Assembly: GCA_910579615.1 (NCBI GenBank)
Contig: CAJTUA010000004.1
Location: 62,001-126,000 of the forward strand
Length of the DNA: 64,000 bases
Source of the DNA: an uncultured Lachnospiraceae bacterium
Lineage (GTDB): Bacteria > Bacillota > Clostridia > Lachnospirales > Lachnospiraceae
Direction: 5' to 3'
Shown here: piece after piece, positions 1 to 8,803 of the stretch
How the letters are laid out: the number at the start of each line of letters is the position of its first letter
Numbering within the stretch: the stretch's first letter is position 1
The notes under the pieces: generated by a model
Database searches by the model: none
Seen by the model: the letters and a program-made list of their open reading frames with translations, nothing else
What the model was told of the DNA's origin: nothing
Position numbers and translations under genes: made by a program

Positions 1-23
1 TTCAGACTGGACTTGCAATCCAC

Positions 24-127
24 CAAAAAAGCGGCTGCCGCACAAAGGGTTTTTTGATACAAGATATGGTATCCCCGCGGAAATATACCTCTGATATCTT
101 GTACCCTGTCCTCCTGAATGCGGCAGC
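24..127 (-). terminator. Nested hairpin terminator after the MerR gene
   Basis: Read on the minus strand, GGCTGCCGCA near 127 pairs with TGCGGCAGCC near 33, followed by a T run at 25-30. Inside lies a second stem (TACAAGATAT near 60 against ATATCTTGTA near 103). The long nested stem with a T tail fits an intrinsic terminator for the gene ending at 154. Bases 1-23 hold nothing I recognise. Confidence 0.7.
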
Positions 128-153
128 CCTTCCCAATATTGCTCAGTTCTTAA

Positions 154-957
154 TTACTTCCTGCGAATCGGGAAATATACCTCCGTCTCCCAGTCCTCCG
201 GCGGCAGCGAGTCAAACTGCGTCTTAATATAGAGGTCAAACGGCGCACCCGCAATCTCGTAACCATTCTCAGCAATCCACGAGACAATCGCGCCATACGC
301 TTCTGAAAGGGTGGAATATCCTCCGTGGTGCACCGTCATCGCGCACTCGCACGGCTCCATCACCACATCGGATTTCTCCTTTTCCTTCACCCCGATAAAG
401 ACCTCGATATCCGAGGATTCGCGGTTAAATTCCTCATCGTAGTACCTTGCGCCATTCAGCCCGGTCGGCGTAACACGCTCCTTCGGCACACGCTCAAAAA
501 GCGTGCCATAATATTTGCCAAACTCGTCCACACCCATCCTGGCGCGTTTCACCAAAACATTCATTTTCGGCGAATCCTTCACTTCAACCTGGTAACTCTT
601 CTGATACGTCATAATATCACCTGTCCTTTCAAATATTGAAATATGCGTCTGAAGCTCGTTCAGGATCATGGCCATCTCCCGCTGTTCCTGCTTCAGCTTT
701 TCCTTTTGCCCGCGCAGCGCGCCCGCAAGCTCCTTGTTATCCGAAACGGTAAGCAGGTGCTGAATTTCCTCCAGAGAAAAGCCATAGCGCTTCAGGCGCT
801 TTATATAGTTCATAGTGTCAATCTGCTCCGTCCTGTAATAGCGGTAGCCCGTGAAATCATCCACCTGCGCCGGAACAAGCAAACCAATCTTATTATAGTG
901 ATGAAGCGTCTTAATGCTGACCTGGCATACTCTGGAAAACTCTCCAATCTGTAGCAT
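154..957 (-). CDS. MerR-family transcriptional activator with GyrI-like effector domain
   Basis: A 267-residue regulator of the BmrR/TipA type. Residues 1-70 form the MerR winged helix (IGEFSRVCQVSIKTLHHYNK, then a GYRYY motif). Residues about 75-110 are the dimerisation coiled coil. Residues about 120-267 form a GyrI-like small-molecule binding domain ending in EVYFPIRRK. Family members bind hydrophobic drugs or metabolites and untwist promoters with a 19-bp spacer; such a promoter lies just upstream of this gene, so self-activation is likely. The ligand is unknown. No exporter gene is attached directly, although an exporter pair with its own MarR regulator lies 3 kb away. The start is the ATG at 957, preceded by GGGG about ten bases upstream. 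Confidence 0.9.
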   Translation of the reverse strand: MLQIGEFSRVCQVSIKTLHHYNKIGLLVPAQVDDFTGYRYYRTEQIDTMNYIKRLKRYGFSLEEIQHLLTVSDNKELAGALRGQKEKLKQEQREMAMILNELQTHISIFERTGDIMTYQKSYQVEVKDSPKMNVLVKRARMGVDEFGKYYGTLFERVPKERVTPTGLNGARYYDEEFNRESSDIEVFIGVKEKEKSDVVMEPCECAMTVHHGGYSTLSEAYGAIVSWIAENGYEIAGAPFDLYIKTQFDSLPPEDWETEVYFPIRRK

Positions 958-1001
958 CCTTCTTAATCCCCTTTCATGATGTTTGATTCGAATCTGGGAT
1001 T

Positions 1002-1032
1002 AGTTTACCATCTGACCTTAGAGGAGAGTCAA
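1002..1032 (-). promoter_or_regulatory. MerR-type promoter with 19-bp spacer
   Basis: On the minus strand TTGACT (1032-1027) is followed after exactly 19 bases by TAAACT (1007-1002), about 45 bases before the MerR gene start. A 19-bp spacer, instead of 17, is the hallmark of promoters twisted into activity by MerR proteins, and the spacer carries the usual operator. I infer autoregulation. Confidence 0.7.
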
Positions 1033-1050
1033 TACCCTTTTTCACAAAAT

Positions 1051-1809
1051 TTATTTTTTCCTGCAAATCTTCAAAACATCATAACTGCACAGCATGGCAA
1101 GGTCACCAATCTGCAGGTCGTCAATCGATATCGTTTTTACAAGCGTAAAATCTTTTTTCCCGTCCTCATTCTGATAGGTAAAATAAATAAATGGGTCATA
1201 TCTCAAAACCTTCAAAAACAGTTTCCGGTAATAATGATATTCATGCATATTATAGCTGCTGCTGTTGATTTCCCGCTGCTTTTCGCGGATTTGTATCCTG
1301 GCCCATTTGTAACCGCCATCCGCATGCATACAAGCATGTACAAATACCCTGTCCTCTGTAAACTCCTGTATTTTCCTATCCAATAAAATCAATTCTTCCT
1401 CTTTCGCATCTAACATGGCGATTTCCGCCTTGGATAATTCGTTCTTTTCCTCCTGCTGCCTTATTTCCCTGAGCAATCCTGCCCTTCTTTTTTGATATGT
1501 GTTAAATTGCTTTTTCTTTTCCCAAAAAGTATCTTCCTTTATCATGGAAAGCTGTTGCTCCAAAAAATTCGTTTCCTTCTGAATCGCTCTTGTATAATCG
1601 GATGCGGAGAGCTCATATGGATACTTCCCTTCCTCTTTCAGAGCCAAAGACCTTGAACCTACCATCGAATACTTATACCATCTTTCGTAGCAGTGGCAAG
1701 CGCTCCAACCATCCGGGGAAACATCGCAGGCCGGCGCGCTATACCCGTTTTCTTTTAACAGGGCAACCGAGTCGCTGCTTTTTACAATAATCAGGTTGCA
1801 TTGGTACAT
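1051..1809 (-). CDS. Hypothetical protein with central coiled coil
   Basis: A 252-residue protein I do not recognise. The N-terminal 60 residues include a Cys/Trp/His-rich stretch (SPDGWSACHCYERWYKY). Residues about 80-155 are rich in Lys, Glu and Gln and predict a long coiled coil. The C-terminal 90 residues are compact, with many aromatic residues. There is no signal peptide or membrane segment. The ATG at 1809 has a GAGGG ribosome site eight bases upstream. The gene follows the frameshifted secreted-protein gene on the same strand after 89 bases and shares its AT-rich composition, so the two probably arrived together. It could be a partner or immunity protein of that secreted product, but this rests only on position. 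Confidence 0.55.
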   Translation of the reverse strand: MYQCNLIIVKSSDSVALLKENGYSAPACDVSPDGWSACHCYERWYKYSMVGSRSLALKEEGKYPYELSASDYTRAIQKETNFLEQQLSMIKEDTFWEKKKQFNTYQKRRAGLLREIRQQEEKNELSKAEIAMLDAKEEELILLDRKIQEFTEDRVFVHACMHADGGYKWARIQIREKQREINSSSYNMHEYHYYRKLFLKVLRYDPFIYFTYQNEDGKKDFTLVKTISIDDLQIGDLAMLCSYDVLKICRKK

Positions 1810-1898
1810 AAAATCCCTCTTTCATAAATTCAATCAACTGCTTAACAAATGAAATGTTACATTTTTTAAATTTCTTTTTCTCATCCCTAAAACTACAA

Positions 1899-2967
1899 CT
1901 AAATAACAAACGGAGTCGCAAAAAAGATATGTGTGTTTCCCTGTTCTCCTGAGGTTTTCATGGCATGAATATGTTGCATATTTAACACTTGACCTTTTTC
2001 TCTATGTACCTGAACAACTGACGCAATCCCTGAATATTGTGCTGAAACTTCACCCACTCTTGCAACAACCATTTCCGCATCATTCCATGTCATGCAAAAC
2101 ACGTCTATTCCCATAGTTCTTTCTCCCATAACAATTGCTGCCGCAGTATCTAATTTTATCTGAGTTGATATTGCAATACCACCAAGACCACCCCAATCCA
2201 CACAATATGCCATCCAAAATCTTGTTCCAGACTGATATTGCGCCACAACTGCCGCTGTTACCCTACTTGCTTCTTTCACCTGTTCCGTACTGTACAAATA
2301 CCAACCGCAAATAAGGTCGTTTGTTGCAACCATTGCTGCACAATACAAAATAGCAATTGATAATGTCACAATAAACGCACCTGCAACGATTGCTGCCAAT
2401 TCAATAAACGGAAAAGCAGCCCCAAGCTTAATAGAGCTTCCAATCAATACCAACTGTCTTGCTATCTCATTAAGCGAAAAAGAATATCCAAGTTCTTTAA
2501 TAATCACCGAATAATCTGCTGGCTCATAATATTGTGCTGCGCGTGAAACGCCAAGTGTCTGTGGAATCTCTACAGAATCAAAAAGTGCTTCTGCCTCATC
2601 CGCACTCAAATATAAGAAGCATCTCAAGCTGCCCTGATTCCTCTAATGCATTATAATACTCCGCAGCCAATGCGTCAATATATTCAATTTCCTTATTTTC
2701 CAAGACTTCTTCTGAGAAAACACTCGCCGCTTGACAATCCGCATAATAGGAACTCATGATATGAGCTTCTTCCTCACTTAATCCAACCAAAATCTCTGAC
2801 GGATCTCCCCCAGATGCATATGCATCAACAATCTTTTTGCTAATCTGCTCATAGGTAGGCAAAACTGTATTGTTACTTGCCAACGCCTGATTGCAATAAA
2901 ATTGCGATATCAACAGAGCCATGCATAAAAATGCAGATAAAATTTTCTTAAAACGTTTCGTAATCAT
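1899..2967 (-). pseudogene. Secreted protein gene split by a frameshift
   Basis: Two overlapping frames look like one gene. The first (2967 to 2596) starts at an ATG with a TTGGAGG site. It encodes a signal peptide (positive KRFKK, hydrophobic core, ALA cleavage site near residue 29) and an acidic helical region. It stops just after reading LEESGQLEMLLIFECG. The second frame takes over at about 2627 as YLSADEAEALFDSVEIPQ and runs 230 residues to 1899, with hydrophobic segments near its residues 50-95. Its C-terminus (DVF near the start of the last 70 residues, later HIHAMK and NTHIFF) recalls the tails of secreted or toxin-like Firmicute proteins. The second frame has only a weak TTG start and no ribosome site, so a one-base indel near 2600-2630 is the simplest reading. 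A programmed frameshift or sequencing error remains possible. Confidence 0.6.
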
Positions 2968-3216
2968 AAAAACCTCCAATCTTTTCTTGCGGAATATGTT
3001 CCTGTGCAGCCTGTCACTTTTAATTCTACCATACAGCAAATGAATTGTACCCATCAAAACTGGAAAATTTTATTTTCCATTTTAATAGGTACAAAAATAC
3101 ATAAACCTTGATACCACTGAAAAAACAGACTATAACTTCAATATTCCAATACAAATAAGAGCTTGAAAACCTCCCTATTTTCCTGTATAATATCCAAAAA
3201 AGAAGGTGGGAGAAAA

Positions 3217-4082
3217 TTGGGCAAAACAGACACATTAGCCAAAAAATATATATCCGACAACAAAATATTTGCTGATGCATTCAATTTTTATCTTTACAAC
3301 GGCAGACAGGTTATAAAGCCGGAACAACTGCATCCGATGGATACAACAGCGATTGCGGTACCGTTTGAGGGCTATGGCAAAGGGCATACCGTACAAAAAT
3401 ACCGCGATGTCATAAAATATATGACAGCTATGGAGGATTCCAGTATGGCATATCTCGTGCTTGGGATTGAAAACCAGGCAAAAATCCACTACGCCATGCC
3501 GCCAAGGAACCTGCTCTAATTGTCTATTTTGGAGCGAAGCCGTGGGATGCCCCGCGAAGCCTGCATGAAATGTTTGACGTGCAGGACGAACAAGTTTTAT
3601 CTTATGTGAACGATTATAAATTGAACCTGATGATTCCCGCGGAGCTTTCTGAAACAGATTTTGAGAAGTTCCATACGAATCTGAGGGAAGTCATGCAGTA
3701 TATCCAGTATTCATCCGATAAGGAAAAGCTTTCTGCGTTGTTGGAAAAAGATAACCGCTTTTCAAGAATGGAACAAAACGCTGCAATGTTGTTAAATGAG
3801 TGTACAAAATCCGGATTGAAATTCCATGAGTCAGGAGGGCAAATCGACATGTGTAAAGCGATAAAAGATTTAAGACAAGAAGAATATCAGGATGGACATA
3901 ACGCGGGATTAAAAGCAGGACGCGAAGAGGGACATAAAGAAGGAAGCCGGCTTGGCCGCGAAAAAGCGGTTCTCGATTCCATAAAAGCCCTGATGAAAAA
4001 CATGAGCCTTTCTGCAGAACAGGCAATGGACATTCTGGAAATCCCCAAAACAGACCGTCCAATTTACCATGAAAAATTATAA
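3217..4082 (+). pseudogene. Rpn-family PD-(D/E)XK nuclease/transposase, internal deletion
   Basis: The N-terminal part (3217-3519) starts at a TTG with GGTGGGAG upstream and reads as the usual Rpn opening (LAKKYISDNKIFADAFNFYL, then GIENQAKIHYAMPPRNLL), then stops. From about 3517 another frame continues as LIVYFGAKPWDAPRSLHEMF through to 4082, with the typical helical middle and a charged GREEGHKEG repeat tail. In intact relatives these parts are joined by roughly 60-70 residues that carry the GYDGASY-type nuclease motif. That piece is missing and the frame is shifted at the join, so nuclease activity should be lost. Family members are implicated in recombination-promoting endonuclease activity. 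A free reading frame from 3570 may still be translated. Confidence 0.75.
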
Positions 4083-4090
4083 GTACAAAA

Positions 4091-4137
4091 AACCTCCAGA
4101 CAGTGCCGTCTTTCCTGCACCTGTCTGGAGGTTTTTA
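4091..4137. terminator. Bidirectional terminator
   Basis: AACCTCCAGACAG (4091-4103) pairs with CTGTCTGGAGGTT (4121-4133), with A-rich bases before and T-rich bases after. It sits between the convergent ends of the Rpn pseudogene and the ABC exporter operon and can stop transcription from both sides. Confidence 0.85.
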
Positions 4138-6054
4138 TTATCCTGCAATACTGTTTCCCGTATATAACTGATAGTATCTTCCCTTCGCCTCAATCAGCTC
4201 ATCATGCGTACCGCGCTCAATAATCCTGCCCTGCTCGAGTACCATAATGCAATCGCTGTTCTTAACCGTAGAGAGCCGGTGGGCAATTACAAATGTCGTC
4301 CTGCCATTCATCAGCTTATCCATACCATCCTGCACAATACGCTCGGTTCTCGTATCAATGGAGGAAGTCGCCTCATCAAGAATCAGCACCGGCGGGTCGG
4401 CAATCGCCGCGCGCGCAATCGCAAGGAGCTGGCGCTGGCCCTGCGAGAGATTCGCCCCGTCCCCGGTCAGCATCGTATTGTACCCTTCGGAGAGCCTGCG
4501 GATAAAACCATCCGCATTCGCAAGCTTTGCTGCCGCGTAAACTTCTTCATCCGTCGCGTCAAGCTTGCCGTAGCGGATATTCTCCATCACTGTCCCGGTA
4601 AACAGGTGCGTATCCTGTAAAACAATGCCGAGCGAGCGCCGCAGGTCGCCCTTGCAAATCTTATTGACATTGATACCATCGTAGCGGATTTTCCCGTCCT
4701 GAATATCGTAAAAGCGGTTAATCAGGTTCGTAATTGTCGTTTTTCCCGCTCCGGTCGAGCCGACAAAGGCAATCTTCTGCCCCGGTTCCGCAAACATCTT
4801 GATATTGTGCAGGACAATCTTCTCCTCATTGTAACCAAAATCCACATCGTCAAAGACCACCCTGCCCTCAAGCTCAATGTAGTCCGTTTTGCCCGTATCC
4901 TTATGATAATGCTTCCAAGCCCACAGCCCGGTGCGCTTCTCACTCTCAACAAGCTGCCCGTTCTCGCGCTTTGCATTGACTAACGTCACATAACCCTCAT
5001 CCGTCTCCGGCTTCTCATCCAGAAGCTTAAAAATACGGTCGCCGCCCGCAAGCGCCATAATGATACTGTTAAACTGCTGGCTGACCTGGTTAATCGGCAT
5101 ATTCAGGTTTCGGTTGTAGGTCAAAAAGCTGACCAGCGCGCCGAGCGAAAATCCCAACACACCATTCAGCGCCATAAGCCCGCCGACAATCGCAATGATA
5201 ACATAGCTGATATTGCCAATCTGCGCGTTGATTGGTCCGAGGATATTCGTAAATTTATTTGCGTTGTAAGCGCTGTCAAAAAGCTCGTCATTGAGCTGGG
5301 CAAAGCGCTCGGTACTCTCTTTTTCATGGCAGAATACCTTGACTACCTTCTGCCCTTCCATCATCTCCTCGATAAAGCCATTGACCGCACCAAGGTTTTT
5401 CTGCTGGCGGATAAAAAATTTGCTGCTCTGCCCTGCCATCTTTTTTGTGACAAAAAGCATGATGCCAATCAAAAACAGTGCAAGTACCGTCAGCGGTATA
5501 TTCAGCAGAACCATACTTACAAGGACGCTCACAATCGTGATGACGCTGTTGATGAGCTGCGGAATACTCTGGCTTATCATCTGGCGCAGCGTATCCACGT
5601 CGTTTGTGTACATGGACATAATATCGCCGTGCGCGTGCGTATCAAAATATTTGATTGGCAGCGTTTCCATATGCAAAAACATTTCGTCGCGCAGATTCTT
5701 TAAGGTTCCCTGCGTGATATACACCATCATCCTCGTGTTCAGGTAAGCTGCGATGATACCGATGCCATAAAAGCACGCCACCCTTGCAATCGCCCGCAAA
5801 AGCCCGCTGTAATCCGGCTCCAAGCCAAGTGCGGACCTTTTGAGCAGCGGCTCAATGTACTGGTCAATCAGGTTCTTCGTAAACCAGGTTCCCTGCACAT
5901 TTGCAAGCACGCTGATTACAATACAAATCAATACAATAATGCAGTGCGGGAGATAACTTTTCGTCACAAATCCGATAATTCTCCCAAAAATCTTTCCCGG
6001 GTTTTCTACCGTAGGCTTCATGCCCCTTGGCATTGGTCTTCCTGGTCCTGGCAT
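4138..6054 (-). CDS. ABC exporter half-transporter, catalytic subunit
   Basis: A 638-residue fused permease/ATPase. Residues 1-20 are a basic, proline-rich leader, six membrane helices span about residues 25-340, and the nucleotide-binding domain occupies about 395-630. It has Walker A GSTGAGKTT (about residue 427), signature LSQGQ and Walker B ending LILDEATS with the catalytic glutamate intact. Its ATG overlaps the stop codon of the preceding ABC gene by one base (TAATG), so the pair is translationally coupled. With its partner, which lacks that glutamate, it should form a heterodimeric multidrug exporter of the BmrCD/LmrCD/TM287-288 type. An extra segment of about 35 residues lies between the membrane and ATPase domains. 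The operon is probably repressed by the upstream MarR protein. Confidence 0.92.
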   Translation of the reverse strand: MPGPGRPMPRGMKPTVENPGKIFGRIIGFVTKSYLPHCIIVLICIVISVLANVQGTWFTKNLIDQYIEPLLKRSALGLEPDYSGLLRAIARVACFYGIGIIAAYLNTRMMVYITQGTLKNLRDEMFLHMETLPIKYFDTHAHGDIMSMYTNDVDTLRQMISQSIPQLINSVITIVSVLVSMVLLNIPLTVLALFLIGIMLFVTKKMAGQSSKFFIRQQKNLGAVNGFIEEMMEGQKVVKVFCHEKESTERFAQLNDELFDSAYNANKFTNILGPINAQIGNISYVIIAIVGGLMALNGVLGFSLGALVSFLTYNRNLNMPINQVSQQFNSIIMALAGGDRIFKLLDEKPETDEGYVTLVNAKRENGQLVESEKRTGLWAWKHYHKDTGKTDYIELEGRVVFDDVDFGYNEEKIVLHNIKMFAEPGQKIAFVGSTGAGKTTITNLINRFYDIQDGKIRYDGINVNKICKGDLRRSLGIVLQDTHLFTGTVMENIRYGKLDATDEEVYAAAKLANADGFIRRLSEGYNTMLTGDGANLSQGQRQLLAIARAAIADPPVLILDEATSSIDTRTERIVQDGMDKLMNGRTTFVIAHRLSTVKNSDCIMVLEQGRIIERGTHDELIEAKGRYYQLYTGNSIAG

Positions 6055-7814
6055 TAAGCCTCACCTCCATTCTCGTCAAAATCACCGCTGCCGCCCGTCT
6101 GGGACTCATAGACATCGCGGTAAATCTCGTTGCCCGCAACCAGCTCCTCGTGCGTGCCGATGCCGCTGATTTTTCCATCGTCCAATACAATGATGCGGTC
6201 GGCATGCTGCACGCTCGAAATGCGCTGCGCAATAATCAGCTTCGTTGTCTCCGGAATCTCCGTCGCAAACGCATGGCGGATTTTCGCGTCCGTCGCGGTA
6301 TCCACCGCGCTTGTACTGTCGTCAAGAATCAGGATTTTCGGTTTCTTTAACAGCGCCCGCGCGATGCAAAGCCTCTGCTTCTGCCCGCCGGACACATTGC
6401 TGCCGCCCTGCTCGATATAAGTATTGTATTTATCCGGAAAGCGTTCAATAAACTCATCCGCACACGCCAGCTTGCAGGCATGGATGCATTCTTCTTCGCT
6501 TGCCTCCTTGTCTCCCCAGCGCAGGTTCTCCAGAATCGTGCCGGAAAAAAGCACATTTTTCTGGAGCACCACACTGACCTCGTTGCGCAGGGTTTCGATA
6601 TCGTAGTCGCGCACATCCTTCCCGCCGACCATAACGCTGCCGCCCGTCACATCATAGAGACGGCTGATCAGGTTGACAAGGCTTGATTTCGAGCTTCCGG
6701 TGCCGCCGATGATACCAATGGTCTCGCCTGGACGGATATTTAAATTGATATCGGTCAAAACGCGCTTTTCATCGCCTGCGTGATAGCCGAAATCCACATG
6801 GTCGAATACAATGCCGCCATCCTTTACCTCATAGCAAGGGTTCTCCGGATTGACCAAATCCGCTTTTTCGTCAAGCACCTCCGCAATACGCCTTGCGCTC
6901 GCAATACTCATCGACATCATAACAAAAATCATCGAGACCATCATCAGGTTCATAAGGATGGTCATACAGTAGGACAGAAGGCTCGTCAGTTCCCCCGTTG
7001 TCAAATCCACGTTGTTCGAGCCAACAATCAGCTTCGCACCGGACCAGCTGATAAGCAGGATACAGGTATATACGGTAATCTGCATCACCGGGCTGTTGTA
7101 CGCCACCGTCTTTTCTGCCTTTAAGAACATATTGTAAATCCCGTTGCTTGCCGCCTGGAATTTCTTCTTTTCATGGTCTTCGCGCACATAGGCCTTGACC
7201 ACGCGGATGGCGGACACATTCTCCTGCACGCTCGCGTTGAGCTCATCATACTTCGGGAATGCCGCGCTGAAATACTTCATCGCATGGCTGATGATAAATG
7301 CCAGGACACAGGCGAGCAAAATCATGGCAACCAAAAAGATGGAAGCCATCCTGCCGCTGATGACAAAGGACATCACCATCGCAAGCACCAGGCTGACCGG
7401 CGCCCTCATGCACATACGCAAAATCATCTGGTACGAGTTCTGTACGTTTGTTACATCCGTTGTCAGACGGGTGACAAGCCCCGCCGTGCTGAATTTGTCA
7501 ATATTTGAAAAGGCATAGGTCTGGATATTATCAAACATGCCCTTTCTTAAATTTTTGGCAAAGCCCGTCGAGGCCTTCGCCCCGTACACGCCCCCCATAA
7601 TACCTGCAAAAAGCCCAACGCCCGCAATCACGACCATGATGCCGCCAATGGATACGATATGCCCCATATCCCCTTTCTGCACGCCGTCGTCAATCAGCGA
7701 AGCAAACAGGTATGGAATCATCATTTCCATCAACACTTCAAGAATCATGAAAATCGGTGTCATAATGGATGGCTTTTTGTATTCCTTGATATAAGCTGCT
7801 AAAGTCTTTAACAC
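6054..7814 (-). CDS. ABC exporter half-transporter, degenerate-site subunit
   Basis: A 586-residue fused permease/ATPase with six membrane helices (about residues 15-310) and an ATPase domain from about 335. Walker A is GGTGSSKSS (about residue 371) and the signature is VSGGQKQRL. Walker B reads LILDDSTSAVD, so the catalytic glutamate is replaced by aspartate. This is the known asymmetry of heterodimeric exporters: this subunit carries the weak ATP site and the next gene carries the active one. It follows the MarR gene after 124 bases that hold an interspersed palindromic repeat. The substrate is unknown; drugs, bile salts or lipids are typical. Confidence 0.92.
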   Translation of the reverse strand: MLKTLAAYIKEYKKPSIMTPIFMILEVLMEMMIPYLFASLIDDGVQKGDMGHIVSIGGIMVVIAGVGLFAGIMGGVYGAKASTGFAKNLRKGMFDNIQTYAFSNIDKFSTAGLVTRLTTDVTNVQNSYQMILRMCMRAPVSLVLAMVMSFVISGRMASIFLVAMILLACVLAFIISHAMKYFSAAFPKYDELNASVQENVSAIRVVKAYVREDHEKKKFQAASNGIYNMFLKAEKTVAYNSPVMQITVYTCILLISWSGAKLIVGSNNVDLTTGELTSLLSYCMTILMNLMMVSMIFVMMSMSIASARRIAEVLDEKADLVNPENPCYEVKDGGIVFDHVDFGYHAGDEKRVLTDINLNIRPGETIGIIGGTGSSKSSLVNLISRLYDVTGGSVMVGGKDVRDYDIETLRNEVSVVLQKNVLFSGTILENLRWGDKEASEEECIHACKLACADEFIERFPDKYNTYIEQGGSNVSGGQKQRLCIARALLKKPKILILDDSTSAVDTATDAKIRHAFATEIPETTKLIIAQRISSVQHADRIIVLDDGKISGIGTHEELVAGNEIYRDVYESQTGGSGDFDENGGEA

Positions 7815-7834
7815 ACGCGCTCTCCTCCTTATTT

Positions 7835-7939
7835 AAAGTTCCGCATACGCCCTTCCCGTTCCCTTTTTTCGTGGAAGGGATTTCCGTCCGCACGGCTCCC
7901 GGAAATCCCTTCCGGGGCACTGTACGGGCGCATGCTGTT
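7835..7939. repeat. Interspersed double-hairpin element, copy 1
   Basis: The outer arms GCATACGCCC (7843-7852) and GGGCGCATGC (near 7925-7934) are nearly complementary. An inner perfect stem joins GGAAGGGATTTCCG (7873-7886) with CGGAAATCCCTTCC (about 7900-7913). The end motifs (TTCCGCATACGCCC and GCGCATGCTGTTT) recur in related form at 17.8-18.0, 22.5 and 30.8-31.0 kb. The element's end runs into the MarR stop codon. Confidence 0.7.
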
Positions 7940-8403
7940 TAATTTTGCATATCTTCCGATATATGCTGTCTTACTGCGTTTTCCCGCATCTTATCTACAA
8001 TGCGGAAAAAAATTTCCCGCTCCTGCTCGGTAATCCCGAACTCCATATCCCTGTGCAGCCTGTCAATCACCTCAATCGTCTGGCGGTGAACTTCCTCGCC
8101 CTTTTTCGTCAGACGGATTTTTTTCAGCCTCCCATCCCTCTCATCCGTTGTACGCGTCAGATAGCCCTTTTCCTCCATCAGCTGCAGGACATTCGTCACG
8201 CTGGATTTGCCAACCTCATACTCCTTAACAATATCCCGCGGATAAATATCCCGGTCACTGTTATAGTAGAGATAACCAAGGATATGCCCATGCAGCACCG
8301 TCACCTCGTCAAATCCGCATGACACCAGTCTGTCATGGATTGCGCGGATGATGATGTGGTGCATTTTCTTGAACTCAAAGCATAATGGCCGCTCCTTATC
8401 CAC
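7939..8403 (-). CDS. MarR-family repressor of the ABC exporter operon
   Basis: A 154-residue winged-helix regulator. The DNA-binding part (about residues 45-100) includes SVTNVLQLMEEKGYLTRTTD and the wing DGRLKKIRLTKKG, with dimerisation helices at both ends. It starts with GTG at 8403 after AGGAGGAAGCT. It is the first gene of the operon with the two ABC subunits, the usual arrangement for a drug-sensing repressor of its own exporter. A promoter and a GTTCG-N4-CGAAC operator candidate lie upstream. The last base triplet overlaps the interspersed repeat. Confidence 0.92.
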   Translation of the reverse strand: MDKERPLCFEFKKMHHIIIRAIHDRLVSCGFDEVTVLHGHILGYLYYNSDRDIYPRDIVKEYEVGKSSVTNVLQLMEEKGYLTRTTDERDGRLKKIRLTKKGEEVHRQTIEVIDRLHRDMEFGITEQEREIFFRIVDKMRENAVRQHISEDMQN

Positions 8404-8557
8404 AGCTTCCTCCTTTCTGCATTTCTCCCTGTCCGTGAACGAAAGCCCTCCCTTCCTTTGCTGTCATAAAAAATACTGTTCTGCTTTTCCGGCAATCCAT
8501 CTGCTCATGTAGGAAGTCCGCAAAATCGTTTGATTTAAAATCGTTCGTCTTCTGACT

Positions 8558-8571
8558 GTTCGGTATCGAAC
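8558..8571. promoter_or_regulatory. Candidate MarR operator
   Basis: GTTCGGTATCGAAC has perfect 5-bp arms around a 4-bp centre. It lies just downstream of the likely transcription start of the MarR-ABC operon, where a bound dimer would block the polymerase. Two direct copies of AAAATCGTT (8522 and 8537) lie beside it. Confidence 0.55.
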
Positions 8572-8590
8572 TAAAATATTATGCATGGGT

Positions 8591-8619
8591 ATTCTATCGC
8601 GGTTTGATGAAATTGTCAA
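8591..8619 (-). promoter_or_regulatory. Promoter of the MarR-ABC operon
   Basis: On the minus strand TTGACA (8619-8614), a 17-base spacer and TAGAAT (8596-8591) form a near-consensus housekeeping promoter about 190 bases upstream of the MarR start. The rest of 8404-8803 is AT-rich leader for this operon and upstream sequence of the symporter gene. I see no further gene there. Confidence 0.7.
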
Positions 8620-8803
8620 GAAAGAAAATATAAAATTTTTCCATTCTGTTGAGAGGGTCCTGATTTTGCTGTAAAAATGGCTTTTTTGCTGAAAATGTTG
8701 ACTTTTGCCATTTTATATGTTAATCTTTTAACGCGCTTATGCTTTGTCGATAAAAAGCGTCAAAGTGTAGAAGTAAAAAATGAAAAACCCTTGGAGGAGT
8801 TTT

